64,000 nt of DNA from Thermoactinomyces sp. DSM 45891 (GTDB taxonomy: Bacteria; Bacillota; Bacilli; Thermoactinomycetales; Thermoactinomycetaceae). The stretch covers positions 31,454 through 95,453 of the forward strand of contig NZ_FPJZ01000008.1 of assembly GCF_900119485.1 (NCBI RefSeq). Reading direction: 5' to 3'. Position numbers and translations under genes: made by a program. The notes below the pieces were generated by a model that was given only the letters and a program-made list of their open reading frames with translations, searched no databases and was not told where the DNA came from. This document shows, piece after piece, positions 43,401 to 52,210 of this stretch (its first letter is position 1; each line of letters starts with the position of its first letter).

Positions 43401-43454
43401 TGTCCGTCATATTGCGCAGCAAAGCGATTTTGTCGATATCGAGACCCAAAATAG
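40407..43454 (+). CDS. addB: ATP-dependent deoxyribonuclease subunit B-like (AddB)
   Basis: The 1015-aa protein has an AddB-like layout: a helicase-like N-terminal two thirds and a C-terminal RecB-type PD-(D/E)XK nuclease with VVYDYKSGN. Four Cys flank the nuclease: Cys722 (LMSCRFRY) and Cys999, 1003 and 1009 (SCPSYCAAKRFC). They match the AddB Fe-S cluster, but with CX3CX5C in place of CX2CX5C. No Walker A is seen at the N-terminus (PIERTGRLATF where B. subtilis has GRSGSGKT), and the protein is shorter than usual. It is 21 nt upstream of addA. Together they process double-strand breaks for RecA. GGATGGAGGG precedes ATG. Confidence 0.85.
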   Translation: MSGMITLHPIERTGRLATFAKEYMEAKRITYVFPSSELVSRYRSEIFSSSIQVMTMDQMVMRMGEHSREMKSSHFRYKCIETCMNEGIQEGWFTQWQELTVESFSWIMKLEKWIGEVKRAGVLPVRLRRILPQENQLAQGLVSLYERYQQKLKQYNWLDQEQAYLTLLEGLKECDLTREVFIFEQFNDLHYIQESLLSGLVSCNATVEFHLLYDRKRKGFRSIKATLQRLKNVGFQIIDYTTGKAYVLSTDINAETALQHLKKSLFVSNRTVQPFVKSDDSVQIWQANHKVLEVRRAIRQVKEWMLRNHIPGDQMVLVTEQWDLYAPLVRRIATEAGVPFQLPRVQSGMEQCMGQVIRSAFACRDGDVTVIPFLSRSAGIVLTSLDEFQQSWRKTYYTDEMLQCWLEAAEPQYAEQVLELWRWIGQIPEANRELDWYSWFGSWAAVRLRPNVTVFRDDESLQGWIENKRLWMKIEQWCQEMSEGETNSRPSIWSFRDFAQEVTNWLSSIQLVIDPEENGGVRLLAANMICGQPFTKVILLGCEEKNWPGAYQDDWLFPDQLRRELNTESIWLLASDHIRERQKLSFLMAVMSAQDQVVFSYSVRSDTGDLLNPSPFIKEVIQCLPEYDDESKSNQHMLSPCCWIRSKDMVCAIAKESVYKPIAWLDRIGSELKEEIRIARSRSAQMPSPWFGLLDSDEENLLSRVLATKVWSASELDVLMSCRFRYLSQRVWNVKSREQQGRGLSRMVAGNVIHTFLHALFKRFQEQREGWEAFAFSKADVEVLFDEILKDELQHYPPLVREIEKRKEIRRLMQFIGLEKKGRKGEREKHPLQPTFLELSFGLPMDSMEHVDPHSKREPVTLSLTEDMKIQVRGKMDRVDMDEEHLVVYDYKSGNNLPTLQELYEGKAVQLPLYLWVLQEGFGYSEEQMIGGAFYTSERRSLGIWKAGFAQQKANIHRSVKGLDTQRWSEVHHHIKSMLAKQIQALRTGEVEVKPTWSCPSYCAAKRFCRYRDPK

Positions 43455-43475
43455 GAGAGTGGGAGGAGGATACGA

Positions 43476-46400
43476 TTGGAAACGTGGATAGAGGAACTCA
43501 TCTGTGAATCACTGTCAGAGGAACAGAAGGAAGCAGTGCTCAGCAAGCAGGATCGGTGTGTTGTCATGGCAGGGGCTGGTGCTGGGAAGACTCGTGTGCT
43601 GGTGAAACGCTTTGTGTATACTTTGTATCAATTTGGTATGAATCCATCTAATCTTCGTAAAATAGTGGCTATCACATTTACGAAAAAAGCGGCGACGGAG
43701 ATGCGGGATCGCTTACGGAAAGAGATGGATCGGATCATCGAACGATTAGGTAAAAAAGAAGACGACGAAGAGGTTCAATCATGGAATGAAGTTCGTCAAT
43801 GCTTAGATGAAGCTCACATTTACACCATTCATTCATTTTGCCAATTGATTTTGTCGGCAGAACCCGTTCAAGCAGGCGTAGATCCATTTTTTCAAGTGCT
43901 AGAAGAATGGGAAGCCAATCGACTTTTGGAACAAGCAGTTGTCCATGTTCTTTCCTCATCTGACTTGCTTCATCAGAGAAGTACGATCGAACGTGAGTGG
44001 TGGATATATTACCTCTCGTTAATGGGATGGACAAGGGCAGAAGCGATGCTAGTGGAGTTGTCTCGGAAGTGGAGGAATCAGGGATGGGCATTCTCTAAAT
44101 TGGTAGACTGTACGACAGAGAGCCTCCAACGATTTAACCTTGATCACTCAGAAGAAAATGAATTAAGTAGGGAGTCGGAAGAAATGATTACTCGAATCCT
44201 ACTGTTCTACTTGCAAGAGATTCATGTATATTATCAGCTCCTAAAAAAGCAGAAGGCACGATATGACTATCAAGACTTGGTCCAGATGGTGGTTGAAGCG
44301 CTAGAGAAAGACACATCATTTCGCATGCGTATAAAAAAACAGATTCAATCTTTAATGATTGATGAATATCAGGATACAGATGGTCTCCAGAAACGATTGG
44401 TGGATTTTATCATGGCGGAACCATTAGGTGCGAATAGGCATTTATTTGTAGTAGGAGATCCGAAGCAGTCTATTTATCGTTTTCGTGGTGCGGATGTCTC
44501 GATTTTTATCAAAACACAAAAAGAATGGTTGAGCCAAGGGGATCGGAATCTGTCCCTAACACATAACTACCGTTCTCAGTCTGGGATTGTTCAGTTTAGC
44601 AATCAATTATGTCAACATGCTTTTCCAGTTGATGAGTTCCGCTTGATTCAAGCTTCTAGATCCGACCAAGATAGAGACGATCCTGTTCAATTGATCTCCT
44701 TTTCTAGTAAGGATTTAGATAACGAGAAGCTAGTTGAGCGAGAGGCGATTCTCATAAGTCATCAGATTAAGAGATTGCGGTCTGATTTTCAGTATGGTGA
44801 TATGGTACTTCTATTAAGGAAAATGAATGATGCGACTTTATATGAACAAATTCTTCGATCGCAAGGGCTCCCTGTCCGGATCGTAGGAGGAAGTGGTTTC
44901 TATGAGACTCAAGAGATTCAAGATTTTCTCTATCTTTTTGCTACTGTTTTAACGCCTGCTCATGCAGAAAATTGGGTAGGAGCTTTGCGTTCGCCTTTTG
45001 CCCATCTAAGTGATGAAGGGATTACCAGACTTGCCCTTAAAACAGGATGGAAGGGGGTGCCACAAAGTTGGCTTGATCAATCGATTTTAAGCGAAAATGA
45101 TCAGTTGCGATTACAAACGTTTTGTTTTTTATATGAGTCTCTTAGGCGAATGAGTTTCCGGCGTACACCCGGCCAATTGATTCGATGGGTTATAGAGCAT
45201 AGTAACTATACGACGATTCTCTGGGGATTACCAAACGGGGCACAGGCTGTTTTTAACTTAGAGAAATGGTGCCAAGTATGGGAGAAGGAATCCGATCCCA
45301 CTCTCCTTACACTGGAAGGATTTCTAGAGAAAATGGAACAGTACCAATCTAAAACCAATCAAGAACCAGAGGAGGAGATTTGGGATGAAGGTGAAGATGT
45401 TATTCGAATTATGACGATTCATAAATCCAAAGGGTTAGAGTTTCCAATCGTTTTTCTGCCTAATCTATGGAACGCTTCGCCTGTCTCTGTTAGTCGTGAC
45501 TCGTCGTTAATTCATCCTACGATGGGTTTAGTAATAAAAGGATTTAATCATCTTGAGCAGCAAAGTTACACGAAGACGAAAATCGAATTTCCTCGCTGGA
45601 AAGAAGCTGTCTTTTATGAAGATGAATTAGAATGGAAAGAGTTGATGCGCTTACTTTACGTAGCTGTAACTCGGGCAGAGGAATATTTATTCCTTAGTTT
45701 CCCAGAGCATCAGGGGAAGGCTACACCTAAAAAGGACTTAGCTTCTTGGCTTAAACGAATCCTCAAAATGGAGGAAGCTGAGCCGAGAGAGTTTGTTTTA
45801 TTTGGCTGTGATTCTCTACCTATTCTTTATGAGGATACGCTTTCCGCTCCTCCTCCACTTGTAGAGGATTCTCGGAGATCAGATACCTTTGATCCATCAG
45901 AAACTCCATTTACTGTGCCGATCCCTCTCGGGAAATATAATCATATTCTAATTAGTGTGACGGATTGGAAAGAGTTGGTTCATTGTCCTAGGAAATATTA
46001 TTATCATCGTATTTTGCAGGTGCCCACCCCCGATGTTGAAAGAGGAGAAGAGAAGCTAGCTGTTCCTTCCATCTCAGGAAATCGACGAGGTGAAATCGTT
46101 CATTATCTCTGTGAGAAAACAGTTTCTTCAACTGAGCGGCTCTGGCTACAACCAGATTGGTTTGATCAAATTGTCTACATATTTCGCCTGAATTCTCGTG
46201 AAATAGAAGGTTTAAAGCCAGATTTGGAGCAGATTCGAATCAGGTTTTTAGATAGCTATGTGGTTCAGAGGATTGCAGAGTCTAAAAAGGTATTAACAGA
46301 AGAATCGTTTCAATACGTGACACCTGGATTTCGGATAAGTGGCCAAATTGATTTGTTATTACAAGACCAGCATCGTGGTTGGGAGATTATTGACTTTAAA

Positions 46401-46715
46401 ACGGATCGCATGAAAGTGGAGGATATTGCAGAGAAAAGAGCCTTTTATCTACCGCAATTACAACTTTACTCGTTAGCGTGGCGTGCGCGAGGGATGGAGA
46501 TAAACGGCGTTACGCTCTATTTTCTCGATTGTAATCATGAAGAGAAGATAAAGATCGATACAAAGTGGTGGCATCATGCGGAGAGTCTCCTTGAAAATAC
46601 ACGTTCCTTTTTTCAATTAGAAAGAAAAATGTTTAATTGGCCGACGAAACCAAGCAAGAATTGTTCATACTGTGAATATAACGTGCTGTGCGATAAAATA
46701 AGCACAAATTCGTGA
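43476..46715 (+). CDS. addA: ATP-dependent helicase/nuclease subunit A (AddA)
   Basis: The 1079-aa protein is a UvrD/Rep helicase with a C-terminal nuclease. It has the Q motif and Walker A LSEEQKEAV...AGAGAGKTRVL, LMIDEYQDTD, VGDPKQSIYRFRGAD, LTHNYRSQ, MTIHKSKGLEFPIVFLP, LLYVAVTRAEEYLFLS, and nuclease GWEIIDFKTDRM. It also has Cys837 (VHCPRKYYY) and Cys1063, 1066 and 1072 (NCSYCEYNVLCD), a CX2CX5C pattern like an Fe-S nuclease, which is normally an AddB trait. The start is TTG 43476 after GGAGGAGG. It unwinds DNA with AddB. Length is below the usual 1230. Confidence 0.9.
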   Translation: METWIEELICESLSEEQKEAVLSKQDRCVVMAGAGAGKTRVLVKRFVYTLYQFGMNPSNLRKIVAITFTKKAATEMRDRLRKEMDRIIERLGKKEDDEEVQSWNEVRQCLDEAHIYTIHSFCQLILSAEPVQAGVDPFFQVLEEWEANRLLEQAVVHVLSSSDLLHQRSTIEREWWIYYLSLMGWTRAEAMLVELSRKWRNQGWAFSKLVDCTTESLQRFNLDHSEENELSRESEEMITRILLFYLQEIHVYYQLLKKQKARYDYQDLVQMVVEALEKDTSFRMRIKKQIQSLMIDEYQDTDGLQKRLVDFIMAEPLGANRHLFVVGDPKQSIYRFRGADVSIFIKTQKEWLSQGDRNLSLTHNYRSQSGIVQFSNQLCQHAFPVDEFRLIQASRSDQDRDDPVQLISFSSKDLDNEKLVEREAILISHQIKRLRSDFQYGDMVLLLRKMNDATLYEQILRSQGLPVRIVGGSGFYETQEIQDFLYLFATVLTPAHAENWVGALRSPFAHLSDEGITRLALKTGWKGVPQSWLDQSILSENDQLRLQTFCFLYESLRRMSFRRTPGQLIRWVIEHSNYTTILWGLPNGAQAVFNLEKWCQVWEKESDPTLLTLEGFLEKMEQYQSKTNQEPEEEIWDEGEDVIRIMTIHKSKGLEFPIVFLPNLWNASPVSVSRDSSLIHPTMGLVIKGFNHLEQQSYTKTKIEFPRWKEAVFYEDELEWKELMRLLYVAVTRAEEYLFLSFPEHQGKATPKKDLASWLKRILKMEEAEPREFVLFGCDSLPILYEDTLSAPPPLVEDSRRSDTFDPSETPFTVPIPLGKYNHILISVTDWKELVHCPRKYYYHRILQVPTPDVERGEEKLAVPSISGNRRGEIVHYLCEKTVSSTERLWLQPDWFDQIVYIFRLNSREIEGLKPDLEQIRIRFLDSYVVQRIAESKKVLTEESFQYVTPGFRISGQIDLLLQDQHRGWEIIDFKTDRMKVEDIAEKRAFYLPQLQLYSLAWRARGMEINGVTLYFLDCNHEEKIKIDTKWWHHAESLLENTRSFFQLERKMFNWPTKPSKNCSYCEYNVLCDKISTNS

Positions 46716-46795
46716 ATAGTCGTCTCTTGCGTTGAAATATGCAAAAAAGTCACGGATAATGAATGGTATGTATGATTTAAAGGAGAGTCGTCGTT

Positions 46796-47137
46796 TTGTC
46801 AATGATTACCGATTTTTTTCAGAACTTACTAGCAGGATTCGCATGGATTATCATTTTTTCGCTCGTTGTTTGGATGGGCGGTTTAGTTGTACTATTAATC
46901 ATGGAGTTGTTTTCTCCTAATGAATTATTCATAAAAGAGTACCTCTGGAAAGTATGGAAGATGTTCCGGACGATCTTCGAATGGTCTTCCTACGGAGGAA
47001 TCATAGCGGGTCTAGTCATGACTCAAACGACTGATGAAGTTTATTCAAACGTTATGATTTCCTTGGCCGCAGTGATTTTAAGTGTATTCCACCTCTCATG
47101 GAGAAAGCAATCTAAGCCGATCCGAGATGTCACATAG
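46796..47137 (+). CDS. Small membrane protein
   Basis: The 113-aa product has two or three hydrophobic stretches (FAWIIIFSLVVWMGGLVVLLIMELF; YGGIIAGLVMTQT; VMISLAAVILSVFHL) and a basic end. No family was recognised. AAGGAG lies 10 nt before TTG 46796; ATG 46802 is the alternative. It lies 80 nt after addA on the same strand. Confidence 0.55.
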   Translation: MSMITDFFQNLLAGFAWIIIFSLVVWMGGLVVLLIMELFSPNELFIKEYLWKVWKMFRTIFEWSSYGGIIAGLVMTQTTDEVYSNVMISLAAVILSVFHLSWRKQSKPIRDVT

Positions 47138-47152
47138 ATAGAATAAGGTTAT

Positions 47153-47189
47153 AAAAAAGATCTGAAATATTCTCTCCAGATCTTTTTTA
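47153..47189 (+). terminator. Intrinsic terminator
   Basis: AAAAAGATCTG and CAGATCTTTTT pair around an 11-12-nt loop, followed by TTAT. Confidence 0.82.
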
Positions 47190-47292
47190 TATACAAATAT
47201 CACGAATCTTCAGCCATTAACCCTCCTTTACATTTACAAGTGGATATAAGATAATGATAAGCAAACTATTTCGGGAGCGTGGTGATGACTGG

Positions 47293-49473
47293 ATGAACCT
47301 ACTTAACCCGTTGATGGACCTAGGAAGAACCTATCTTGCTGAAGAAGACCTAGTCCATATAGAACGAGCGTATCGGTTTGCCGAGGAAGCGCATCGAGGT
47401 CAGATGCGAAAATCGGGAGACCCTTTTATCATCCATCCAGTCGCTGTAACAGAGATTTTAATGGGGCTGAAGATGGATCTGTCTACCCTCATCGCAGCGC
47501 TGTTGCATGATGTGGTGGAAGATACAGACGTAGAATTAGAAGAAATTCAAGAGCAGTTCGGTGATGCGGTTGCTCTTATTGTGGATGGGCTAACCAAATT
47601 AAAGCGTAGTTTTAAATATATGTCTAAATCAGAACATCAGGCTGAGAACTATCGCAAAATGTTTATTGCGATGGCGAAGGATGTTCGTGTAGTGATTATC
47701 AAGCTAGCGGATCGGTTGCATAATATGCGTACTGTTCAGCATATGTCGGAGAAGAAGCAGATCGAGTATGCAGAGGAAACGTTGGAGATATTTGCTCCTT
47801 TGTCCCATCGTCTCGGGATTTCTAAGATTAGATGGGAGTTAGAAGATCTTTCCCTACGCTATAAAGAGCCGCAAGCTTACTACCGAATTGCTTCTCTCAT
47901 GAAGAAAAAGCGAACGGAGCGGGAACATTTTTTAAGCGAGATTATCGAAACGCTAAAAGGAAGATTCGAGAAGTACCAGATTCCTCTTGAGGATATCTCA
48001 GGCAGGCCTAAACATATTTATAGCATCTATCGTAAAATGACTCTCCAACATAAACCATTTAATGAGATCTATGATTTAATGGCTGTTCGAGTGATTGTGG
48101 AGTCACTGCGGGATTGTTATGCTGTACTCGGGATTGTTCATACAATGTGGCGCCCGATGCCAGGACGTTTTAAGGATTATATTGCGATGCCGAAAAACAA
48201 CCTATATCAATCCCTTCACACTACGGTGCATGGCCCAAGGGGCGAGCCAATTGAGATTCAGATTCGAACGACAGAGATGCATAAGACAGCAGAGTTCGGG
48301 ATCGCGGCTCACTGGGCATATAAAGAAGGGACAAGCGTTGAGAAAGAGCAAGATTTTAACGAAAAGTTAACTTGGTTCCGTGAAATGATGGAATTACAAA
48401 ACGACTCCAATAATGCACAGGAGTTTGTGGAGAGCATTAAAGGAGATTGGTTTAAAGATACTGTTTTCGTCTTTACGCCTAAATCGGATGTCATTGAGCT
48501 ACCGGCAGGTTCAGTGCCACTGGACTTCGCGTACCGAATTCATACTGAAATCGGTAATAAGTGTGTTGGCTCTAAGGTGAACGGCAAGATTGTTCCTCTC
48601 GATTATAAACTGCGAACTGGCGATCAAGTACAAATTATTACGAGTAAACATAGCTTTGGTCCAAGTAGAGACTGGCTCAAGTTAGTAAAATCTTCGCATG
48701 CACGAAATAAAATTCGCAGTTGGTTTAAGACACAGCGCAAAGAAGAAAGTATCGCCAAAGGGCGAGAGATGATCGAAGCGGTGCTGAAAAAGAATCACTT
48801 CGAATGTAATGAAGTATTAAAGAATGACCGTCTACTTGAAGTGAGTAAAAAGTTTAATATGAATGAATCAGATGATCTTTATGCTGCAGTGGGATATGGT
48901 GGTATTTCGGCTCATGAAGCATATAGGCGCCTCACACATGGATTACGGGAAGAGGAAGCTCCAACGATCGCGGAAGCCATCGCGAACCTACCCGAAATGA
49001 AGCCGAAAAAGTTTTATCGTTCGGGGCCGGGTGTAACCGTTGTAGGTGCTGACAATGTGATGATTCGGCTCTCTCGTTGCTGTAACCCAGTCCCAGGCGA
49101 AGAGATCACCGGCTTTATTACTCGGGGAAGAGGCGTATCGGTGCACCGTCTAGAGTGCCCGAATATCCAAACGATTGAACCAGAACGGGGGATTCAGGTT
49201 ATCTGGGAGACGGATGATCCGAATCGAACGTATCAGGTGGACATTGAGATCTCAGGGTTTGATCGGAGTGGTCTTCTCAATGATGTCTTGCAAGCTGTTT
49301 CTGAGCAAAAAGCGGACTGTTTCGGAGTTGTGGCTAGGGTGCACCGCAAAGGCTTTGCCGCGATTCACCTAACCGTTTCCATTAAAAACAGCAAACACTT
49401 GCGAAACGTAGTGGAAAAAATCAAGCGTGTCCCAGATGTAATTAGCGTGCAGAGAATGTTCCAACAAGGGTGA
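47293..49473 (+). CDS. rel: (p)ppGpp synthetase/hydrolase Rel
   Basis: The protein of about 726 aa has the full RelA/SpoT layout. An HD hydrolase (about 35-140) carries RKSGDPFIIHPVAV and ALLHDVVEDT. A synthetase domain (about 225-335) carries GRPKHIYSIYRKM and FKDYIAMPKNNLYQSLHTTV. TGS (about 385-445, VFTPKSDVIELPAGSVPLDFAY), a ZFD/RIS region with SRCCNPVPGEEITGFITRGRGVSVHR, and C-terminal ACT follow. It makes and degrades (p)ppGpp under amino-acid starvation. GGTGATGACTGG supports ATG 47293. dtd follows after 8 nt, the usual Bacillus arrangement. Confidence 0.95.
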   Translation: MNLLNPLMDLGRTYLAEEDLVHIERAYRFAEEAHRGQMRKSGDPFIIHPVAVTEILMGLKMDLSTLIAALLHDVVEDTDVELEEIQEQFGDAVALIVDGLTKLKRSFKYMSKSEHQAENYRKMFIAMAKDVRVVIIKLADRLHNMRTVQHMSEKKQIEYAEETLEIFAPLSHRLGISKIRWELEDLSLRYKEPQAYYRIASLMKKKRTEREHFLSEIIETLKGRFEKYQIPLEDISGRPKHIYSIYRKMTLQHKPFNEIYDLMAVRVIVESLRDCYAVLGIVHTMWRPMPGRFKDYIAMPKNNLYQSLHTTVHGPRGEPIEIQIRTTEMHKTAEFGIAAHWAYKEGTSVEKEQDFNEKLTWFREMMELQNDSNNAQEFVESIKGDWFKDTVFVFTPKSDVIELPAGSVPLDFAYRIHTEIGNKCVGSKVNGKIVPLDYKLRTGDQVQIITSKHSFGPSRDWLKLVKSSHARNKIRSWFKTQRKEESIAKGREMIEAVLKKNHFECNEVLKNDRLLEVSKKFNMNESDDLYAAVGYGGISAHEAYRRLTHGLREEEAPTIAEAIANLPEMKPKKFYRSGPGVTVVGADNVMIRLSRCCNPVPGEEITGFITRGRGVSVHRLECPNIQTIEPERGIQVIWETDDPNRTYQVDIEISGFDRSGLLNDVLQAVSEQKADCFGVVARVHRKGFAAIHLTVSIKNSKHLRNVVEKIKRVPDVISVQRMFQQG

Positions 49474-49481
49474 GGGATTTT

Positions 49482-49946
49482 ATGCGAGTTGTCATACAGC
49501 GTGTTTCAAAGGCGAGCGTTACTGTCGACGATCAAATAGTAGGGGCCATCGATCAGGGGCTCCTACTGCTTGTTGGTATTACTGAAAATGATGGTGAAGA
49601 AGAGATTCAAACGTTAGCAGAAAAAGTGGTTCGTATGAGAATCTTTGAAGACGAGAAAGGGAAGATGAATAGATCCTTACTCGATCTAGGTGGTGCCATC
49701 TTATCAGTGTCTCAATTTACTTTATACGGTGATTGTCGAAAAGGTCGGCGCCCTAGTTTCATGGCCGCGGCTAGACCTGAGTTAGCCAATCTCTTATACG
49801 AGAGATTTAATGAACAACTTCGTAGTTATGGAGCTGAAGTGAAGACAGGCATATTTGGTGCGATGATGGATGTATCGCTACATAATGACGGTCCTGTGAC
49901 AATTTTATTAGATAGCCATGATCTTGTGAAAAAGAAATTAAGTTGA
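49482..49946 (+). CDS. dtd: D-aminoacyl-tRNA deacylase
   Basis: The 154-aa protein matches Dtd: MRVVIQRVSKASVTVDD, LSVSQFTLYGDCRKGRRPSF (catalytic SQFTL) and ALR-type TGIFGAMMDVSLHNDGPVTILLDS with the cross-subunit Gly-cisPro-like segment. It removes D-amino acids and glycine from mischarged tRNAs. GTGAGGG overlaps the rel stop and serves ATG 49482, so the two genes are one operon. Confidence 0.95.
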   Translation: MRVVIQRVSKASVTVDDQIVGAIDQGLLLLVGITENDGEEEIQTLAEKVVRMRIFEDEKGKMNRSLLDLGGAILSVSQFTLYGDCRKGRRPSFMAAARPELANLLYERFNEQLRSYGAEVKTGIFGAMMDVSLHNDGPVTILLDSHDLVKKKLS

Positions 49947-50018
49947 TAATGGATATGGGAGCTTAGCGTGAGTTAAGCTAAGAGTAGAGTTTTAACAGTT
50001 ACAAGGAGGTTGTCTGAC

Positions 50019-52028
50019 TTGACAACAAATCATATTGATGTACATACGATTAATACCATTCGATTGCTTTCGATTGATCAAATTGAGAAAGCAAACTCAG
50101 GGCATCCCGGATTACCAATGGGAGCTGCCCCAATGGCATATGCTTTGTGGAATAACTATTTAAATCAAGATCCAAAAGATCCGAAGTGGATGAACCGAGA
50201 TCGCTTTGTTTTATCAGCAGGTCATGGTTCTGCACTACTCTATAGTTTGCTACATCTTTATGGATTTGACGTATCGATCGAGGACTTAAAGCAATTCCGT
50301 CAATGGGGAAGTAAAACGCCCGGGCATCCTGAAGTCGGACATACTCCAGGCGTAGAAGCTACAACAGGACCACTGGGTCAAGGTATTTCGACCGCTGTGG
50401 GAATGGCGATGGCAGAGGCTCATCTAGCAGCACGTTTTAATCAAGATGGCTATCCAGTGATGGACCACTTTACCTATGTAATTTGTTCCGACGGTGATTT
50501 AATGGAAGGGGTTGCTTCCGAAGCATGCTCCATGGCTGGACATATGAATCTCGGTAAATTAATTTGTCTTTATGATTCCAATGACATTTCGTTAGATGGC
50601 GAACTAAATCATGCCTTCTCTGAAAAGACATTACAACGTTTCGAGGCATATGGTTGGCAAGTGATTCGTGTTGAGGATGGCAATGATACAGAAGCGATAT
50701 CAAGGGCGATTGAAGAGGCGCAAGCGGACCTTAGACGTCCAACCATGATCGAAGTACGAACCGTGATTGGTTATGGTAGTCCCAATCGCGCAGGCACTTC
50801 CGAAGCACACGGGAAGCCACTCGGAAAAGAAGAGATTGCTGGGACTCGTAAATCGTACAATTGGGAGCATGAAGAAGATTTTCATGTGCCACAAGAGGTG
50901 CGGGCTCATCTGGCTGAAACGATGGAACGTTATACAGCAAAACATGCTGAATGGAAGAAGATGTACGCGAAGTATCAGTCGGAGTTTCCAGAGCTTGCTA
51001 GGGAATTAGAGGCAGCATTTGCAGGGACACTTCCTGCTGGATGGGACCAATCTCTCCCTACTTATCAGGTGGGGGATAAAGCACTTGCGACTCGGGTTGC
51101 TTCTGGAAATGCGCTACAAGGTCTTGCGAAATCTGTGCCTACCCTAATCGGTGGTTCTGCTGACTTGAAATCTTCCAATAATACCGAGATGAAAGGCGCT
51201 GGAGTGTTCCATGTTGAAGATTACGCAGGCCGTAATGTTTGGTTCGGCGTTCGTGAACATGCAATGGGAGCAGCTATGAATGGCTTAGCACTACATGGTG
51301 GTGTAAAAGCATTTGGGGCTACATTTCTTGTATTCTCTGACTATCTACGTCCAGCTATTCGTCTGGCCGCCCTTTCTAAGTTGCCGGTTACCTATGTATT
51401 TACACATGATAGCATCGCTGTTGGGGAAGATGGACCTACCCATGAGCCTGTGGAGCAAGTTCCATCCCTTCGTCTCATCCCAGGCCTAAAAGTGATTCGT
51501 CCTGCTGATGCTAACGAAACCTCGGCCGCATGGGCTTATGCCGTAAGCCAAACAGAACATCCAGTCGTTCTGGCTTTAACGCGCCAAAACCTCCCGATTT
51601 TAGAAGGATCTGTTGGAAAAGGTAAAGAACTGATTGAAAAAGGCGCTTATATCGTGTCAGAAGCAAAAAATGGAACACCAGAGGGAATTTTAATTGCAAC
51701 AGGCTCAGAAGTAAGCCTTGCGATTGAAGCACAAGAGCAATTAGCACAAGAGGGTGTTCATGTACGGGTGGTCAGCATGCCTTGTCGTGAAAACTTTGAT
51801 CTTCTATCTGCTGATGAGAAAGAAGCGATCTTACCATCAAACCTTCGTGCCCGTGTGGCGATTGAAGCAGCTCACACCATGGGTTGGCACAAGTACGTTG
51901 GCGATCAAGGTGAAGTGATCGGGATCGATACATTTGGTGCATCCGCACCAGGTAACCTTGTGATGGAACGTTTTGGGTTTAATGTAGGAAATGTTGTGGA
52001 GAAGTTCCATCGCATTCGTTCTCGATAA
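50019..52028 (+). CDS. tkt: Transketolase
   Basis: The 669-aa protein matches Tkt: SGHPGLPMGAAPMAYALW, FVLSAGHGSALLYSLLHLYG, HTPGVEATTGPLGQGISTAVGMA, then the ThDP motif SDGDLMEGVASEA...YDSNDISLDG, WFGVREHAMGAAMNG (catalytic Glu region) and THDSIAVGEDGPTHEPVEQ. It moves two-carbon units in the pentose phosphate pathway. The start is TTG 50019, preceded by AAGGAGG at 9 nt; TTG 50010 is too close. It is followed by a terminator. Confidence 0.95.
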   Translation: MTTNHIDVHTINTIRLLSIDQIEKANSGHPGLPMGAAPMAYALWNNYLNQDPKDPKWMNRDRFVLSAGHGSALLYSLLHLYGFDVSIEDLKQFRQWGSKTPGHPEVGHTPGVEATTGPLGQGISTAVGMAMAEAHLAARFNQDGYPVMDHFTYVICSDGDLMEGVASEACSMAGHMNLGKLICLYDSNDISLDGELNHAFSEKTLQRFEAYGWQVIRVEDGNDTEAISRAIEEAQADLRRPTMIEVRTVIGYGSPNRAGTSEAHGKPLGKEEIAGTRKSYNWEHEEDFHVPQEVRAHLAETMERYTAKHAEWKKMYAKYQSEFPELARELEAAFAGTLPAGWDQSLPTYQVGDKALATRVASGNALQGLAKSVPTLIGGSADLKSSNNTEMKGAGVFHVEDYAGRNVWFGVREHAMGAAMNGLALHGGVKAFGATFLVFSDYLRPAIRLAALSKLPVTYVFTHDSIAVGEDGPTHEPVEQVPSLRLIPGLKVIRPADANETSAAWAYAVSQTEHPVVLALTRQNLPILEGSVGKGKELIEKGAYIVSEAKNGTPEGILIATGSEVSLAIEAQEQLAQEGVHVRVVSMPCRENFDLLSADEKEAILPSNLRARVAIEAAHTMGWHKYVGDQGEVIGIDTFGASAPGNLVMERFGFNVGNVVEKFHRIRSR

Positions 52029-52051
52029 GGATCAATTTGTGAAGATGAGAC

Positions 52052-52087
52052 AAAAGCGTATCTCCTTTAATGGGATGCGCTTTTTTG
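52052..52087 (+). terminator. Terminator of tkt
   Basis: AAAAGCGTATC pairs with GATGCGCTTTT (one mismatch), followed by TTG. Confidence 0.78.
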
Positions 52088-52210
52088 TACGGATCAGTCA
52101 ACTTATACTAGATAACTATGGTATGCTTATTACCATATGAATGCGATTACAGAGAGGATCGGAGTAACTCAAGCAGATAGATGCTCCTGATCTTTAGAGG
52201 GGTTTAAAGG

